This document shows positions 27,242 through 29,055 of a DNA stretch of 29,055 nt, one piece after another (the stretch's first letter is position 1; each line of letters opens with the position of its first letter). The notes under the pieces were generated by a model. That model was not told where the DNA came from and searched no databases. It saw nothing but the letters and a program-made list of their open reading frames with translations. Source of the stretch: Helicobacter sp. (GTDB lineage: Bacteria; Campylobacterota; Campylobacteria; Campylobacterales; Helicobacteraceae); the NCBI RefSeq assembly GCF_029067145.1, contig NZ_JAIEFA010000092.1:1-29055 (forward strand), given 5' to 3'. The translations under genes were made by a program, and so were the position numbers.

Positions 27242-27805
27242 ATGCTATCTTCAGTAAATCCTTATGGAATAGGAAATATTTACCCAAATCCTCAAGTGGG
27301 TGCTATCAAGCCACAACAAGATTCGGCAAAAGTAGAATCTCAAGAAGTGCAAGAGACGCAAGAGTTACCTAATTTATCGCAAACTGCTTTAGAGATTCGC
27401 AAGTTTAGTGATGGTGTCAAAGGTGCAAATGAAATGATTGGTGCAATGCAGATTGCAGATATTACATTAAATGGATTAGGAAATCAAATAAAAAGTAGTG
27501 GAGAAAATATAGCACAATTAGATAATACTGCTAAAGCCGCTCAATTTAAAGGGGAATCGCTCTTTGGAAAGGAATTAACGCTAACGCTTGCAGGAGAAAA
27601 TGTTTCACTTTCTCTCCCATTGCCAAGTCAGATTCAAGGTTCTATTAGTGAGAGTTTAACAAATAAGCATAATGAGATTATGCAAAAAATGGGAAAGATT
27701 AGTGATTTGATTGAAAAGGCAAGTTTGCCGATTGGTGCTCCCACCACTCAAGAATTTGACTTTGAAAATTTTGACCCTAATACATTAAAAGGTTTGTTTG
27801 GGTAA
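27242..27805 (+). CDS. Flagellin-like small protein, sigma54-controlled
   Basis: 187 residues. I do not recognise a named gene. Residues about 45-105 resemble the N-terminal coiled-coil of flagellins: GVKGANEMIGAMQIAD recalls the ANDxIGxxQIAD segment, and AAQFKGESLFGK recalls the xxFNGxxLL turn. The first about 40 residues are Pro/Gln/Glu-rich and disordered, in the place where flagellar export substrates carry their signal. No signal peptide, membrane segment or cysteine is seen. The sigma54 promoter points to co-expression with the flagellar apparatus. A secreted flagellar accessory protein is the best guess. The gene stands alone and is followed by a strong terminator. Confidence 0.6.
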   Translation: MLSSVNPYGIGNIYPNPQVGAIKPQQDSAKVESQEVQETQELPNLSQTALEIRKFSDGVKGANEMIGAMQIADITLNGLGNQIKSSGENIAQLDNTAKAAQFKGESLFGKELTLTLAGENVSLSLPLPSQIQGSISESLTNKHNEIMQKMGKISDLIEKASLPIGAPTTQEFDFENFDPNTLKGLFG

Positions 27806-27811
27806 TAAGAA

Positions 27812-27841
27812 TTAGCACTCGCTAATTAAAGCGAGTGCTAA
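27812..27841. terminator. Strong bidirectional terminator with CIRCE-like arms
   Basis: A perfect 12-bp inverted repeat (TTAGCACTCGCT / AGCGAGTGCTAA) with a 6-nt AATTAA loop. It begins 6 nt after the flagellin-like gene and ends 12 nt before the stop of the convergent chemoreceptor gene. The outer 9 bases of each arm equal the CIRCE half-sites bound by HrcA, but they are 12 nt apart rather than 9 and there is no promoter beside them. A terminator is the simplest reading. Confidence 0.75.
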
Positions 27842-27853
27842 AGAGTAGATTTT

Positions 27854-28963
27854 CTAACGTTGTGTTTGATTATTTCTATCAGAGATTTTTTCCTCTAGAA
27901 GTTTATCCAAAACATCTACCACATCATCAGAAGCCGCTTCACCTGTTTCAAATAAAGATAAAATTTCTTCATTTGCATCTAAGCCTTTATTTTTAAATAA
28001 CTCTAACGCATTTTTAAAGGAATCATGCACATTTGCGTGTGGAGATTCTAAGTTGTTATAATTTGGCAATTTACTAAACATTTCTTTGCCGTTTCCTTGT
28101 TCATACCATTTTCCAAGTCTGCAATCGTGATGGTTGGCTAATTGTAATTCTTTATTGTTATCTACAATAGCTCTATAACTATTCATTTTGAAAAGCAAAT
28201 GGTCTAATTTAACAAGCCCGATAAATGTAGTATCTAATACATTTGCAGAATTTTGGCGCACATCCATAGAAGCTTCTCCTACTTGGATAAACTTTGTAAC
28301 TTCTCCATTGACTTGGTCCATTTCATCTACAATTTCTTCTGTGGAAGTTTGCACTTCAGAGAAATTTTGGCGTAATACTTGGATATTCATTTCAATTTCT
28401 TTGGTTGCTTTTTGTGCGCGTTCTGCAAGTTTGCGCACCTCATCGGCTACGACAGCGAATCCTCTTCCGTGTTCTCCTGCACGTGCTGCTTCAATCGCGG
28501 CATTGAGGGCAAGTAAATTGGTTTGGTCACTCACATCAGTGATAAGGTTGATGACATTTGTAATGGAGTCAAGGTCTTGATAGACTTGTGAAATCATTGT
28601 TTGGAAGTTGTTAAGTTTTTCTACTGCGTTAGTAACACCGCTCGTAATCGCTTCTTCAAGGATTTTGGTTTGTTGCACATTTTCTGTAGAAGTTTTTTTT
28701 GCTTCTTGTAACATTTCAACAGAATTTGCAAAGTTATCTTGCAAAATTTTCAAATGCTTAGAAGATGAAATGGTTATCATATTTAAAATTCTATTGAACA
28801 TTTTAATACGATTTTCATCAGCATTGTATTTTTCAATAAGTAAGCTATGCTCAGTTTTTTCTTCGCTGCATTTGCGTAAGGCATTCTCAAGTTGCTCAAT
28901 TTTTGCGTGCAATGCTTTATTCTCTGCTATTAATTCCTGTTCTCTCTTGTTGTTATTAAACAT
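27854..28963 (-). CDS. tlpD: Soluble methyl-accepting chemotaxis protein with CZB domain (TlpD-like)
   Basis: 369 residues without a membrane segment, so this is a cytoplasmic chemoreceptor. An N-terminal coiled-coil (about 5-60) leads into the signalling domain. Its hairpin tip (DQTNLLALNAAIEAARAGE at 146-164, then HGRGFAVVADEVRKLAER) contacts CheA and CheW. The C-terminal chemoreceptor zinc-binding (CZB) domain has the ligand set H255, C281 (CRLGKWYEQG), H309 and H313 (SPHANVH). H. pylori TlpD has this layout and reports on oxidative and energy stress. No CheR/CheB pentapeptide ends the protein (it ends in NNQTQR). AAGGGG lies 8 nt before the ATG. The symbol is by likeness only. Confidence 0.9.
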   Translation of the reverse strand: MFNNNKREQELIAENKALHAKIEQLENALRKCSEEKTEHSLLIEKYNADENRIKMFNRILNMITISSSKHLKILQDNFANSVEMLQEAKKTSTENVQQTKILEEAITSGVTNAVEKLNNFQTMISQVYQDLDSITNVINLITDVSDQTNLLALNAAIEAARAGEHGRGFAVVADEVRKLAERAQKATKEIEMNIQVLRQNFSEVQTSTEEIVDEMDQVNGEVTKFIQVGEASMDVRQNSANVLDTTFIGLVKLDHLLFKMNSYRAIVDNNKELQLANHHDCRLGKWYEQGNGKEMFSKLPNYNNLESPHANVHDSFKNALELFKNKGLDANEEILSLFETGEAASDDVVDVLDKLLEEKISDRNNQTQR

Positions 28964-29055
28964 TAAAACATCCCCTTCTTTGATTTTGAATAAGAAAATT
29001 TAATTTTATCTAAAAAATCCAAAATTTTTATTGAAAAAATAAATTATATAGAATC
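28964..29055 (-). promoter_or_regulatory. Upstream region of the chemoreceptor gene
   Basis: 92 AT-rich bases. Read on the minus strand they hold TAGATAAAAT and TATATAAT -10-like boxes and an AAGGGGATG ribosome binding region before the start. I see no sigma54 GG-N10-GC or clear sigma28 signature. The window ends within this region. Confidence 0.35.

Noticed and set aside
27812..27841. Functional CIRCE operator for heat-shock genes
   Set aside because: The spacer is 12 nt rather than 9, no heat-shock gene is near, and the site lies between convergent gene ends; kept only as a finding about the motif.

Overview
The window is AT-rich and densely coded. It reads as chromosomal DNA of a Campylobacterota species, most likely a Helicobacter or a close relative. 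The main support is the gene order HIT protein - pheS - pheT - aroA - ispH - rpsA - small membrane-anchored protein - serA, which from memory matches the Helicobacter pylori HP0404 to HP0397 block. A soluble chemoreceptor with a CZB zinc domain, an lctP-lldEFG lactate cluster, a secA-LolC/E-like permease pair and a GGAA-N6-ATGCTTT sigma54-type promoter also fit. Other loci are in a different order from what I remember of H. pylori. Neither the species nor the synteny can be confirmed here.

Layout. Positions 1-1830 hold the 3' part of a glycosyltransferase gene whose open frame runs back into a run of 74 C residues at the window edge. This looks like a phase-variable poly-C tract at which an assembly may have broken. 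Positions 1833-2522 (minus) carry a YciI-like and a HIT-family protein. Positions 2651-11986 (plus) are a long housekeeping run: phenylalanyl-tRNA synthetase (pheST), aromatic amino acid synthesis (aroA), isoprenoid synthesis (ispH), ribosomal protein S1 (rpsA), an unknown membrane-anchored protein and serine synthesis (serA), several of them overlapping or abutting. Positions 12189-16671 (plus) form an L-lactate uptake and oxidation operon (lctP, lldE, lldF, lldG).

Positions 16710-23259 are on the minus strand. Read in the direction of transcription they are secA, a LolC/E-type permease (1-nt overlap), a radical SAM/SPASM protein, a badly decayed eptA (lipid A phosphoethanolamine transferase) pseudogene, a short unidentified coding remnant, and a gamma-carbonic-anhydrase-family protein. 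Positions 23396-27063 (plus) hold hemE, a structured intergenic region, and the carbon-starvation/pyruvate-type transporter cstA with its small YbdD-family partner. Positions 27242-27805 (plus) encode a flagellin-like 187-residue protein behind a sigma54-type promoter. Positions 27854-28963 (minus) encode a TlpD-like cytoplasmic chemoreceptor.

Most of the window is conserved core metabolism. I see no insertion sequence, CRISPR array, prophage, tRNA or rRNA, and no convincing wholly new multi-gene system. The points most worth a second look are the intragenic C tract in the glycosyltransferase, the eptA wreck beside an intact radical SAM gene, the sigma54-driven flagellin-like protein, a terminator built from two perfect CIRCE half-sites at non-standard spacing, and a nested hairpin between hemE and cstA.
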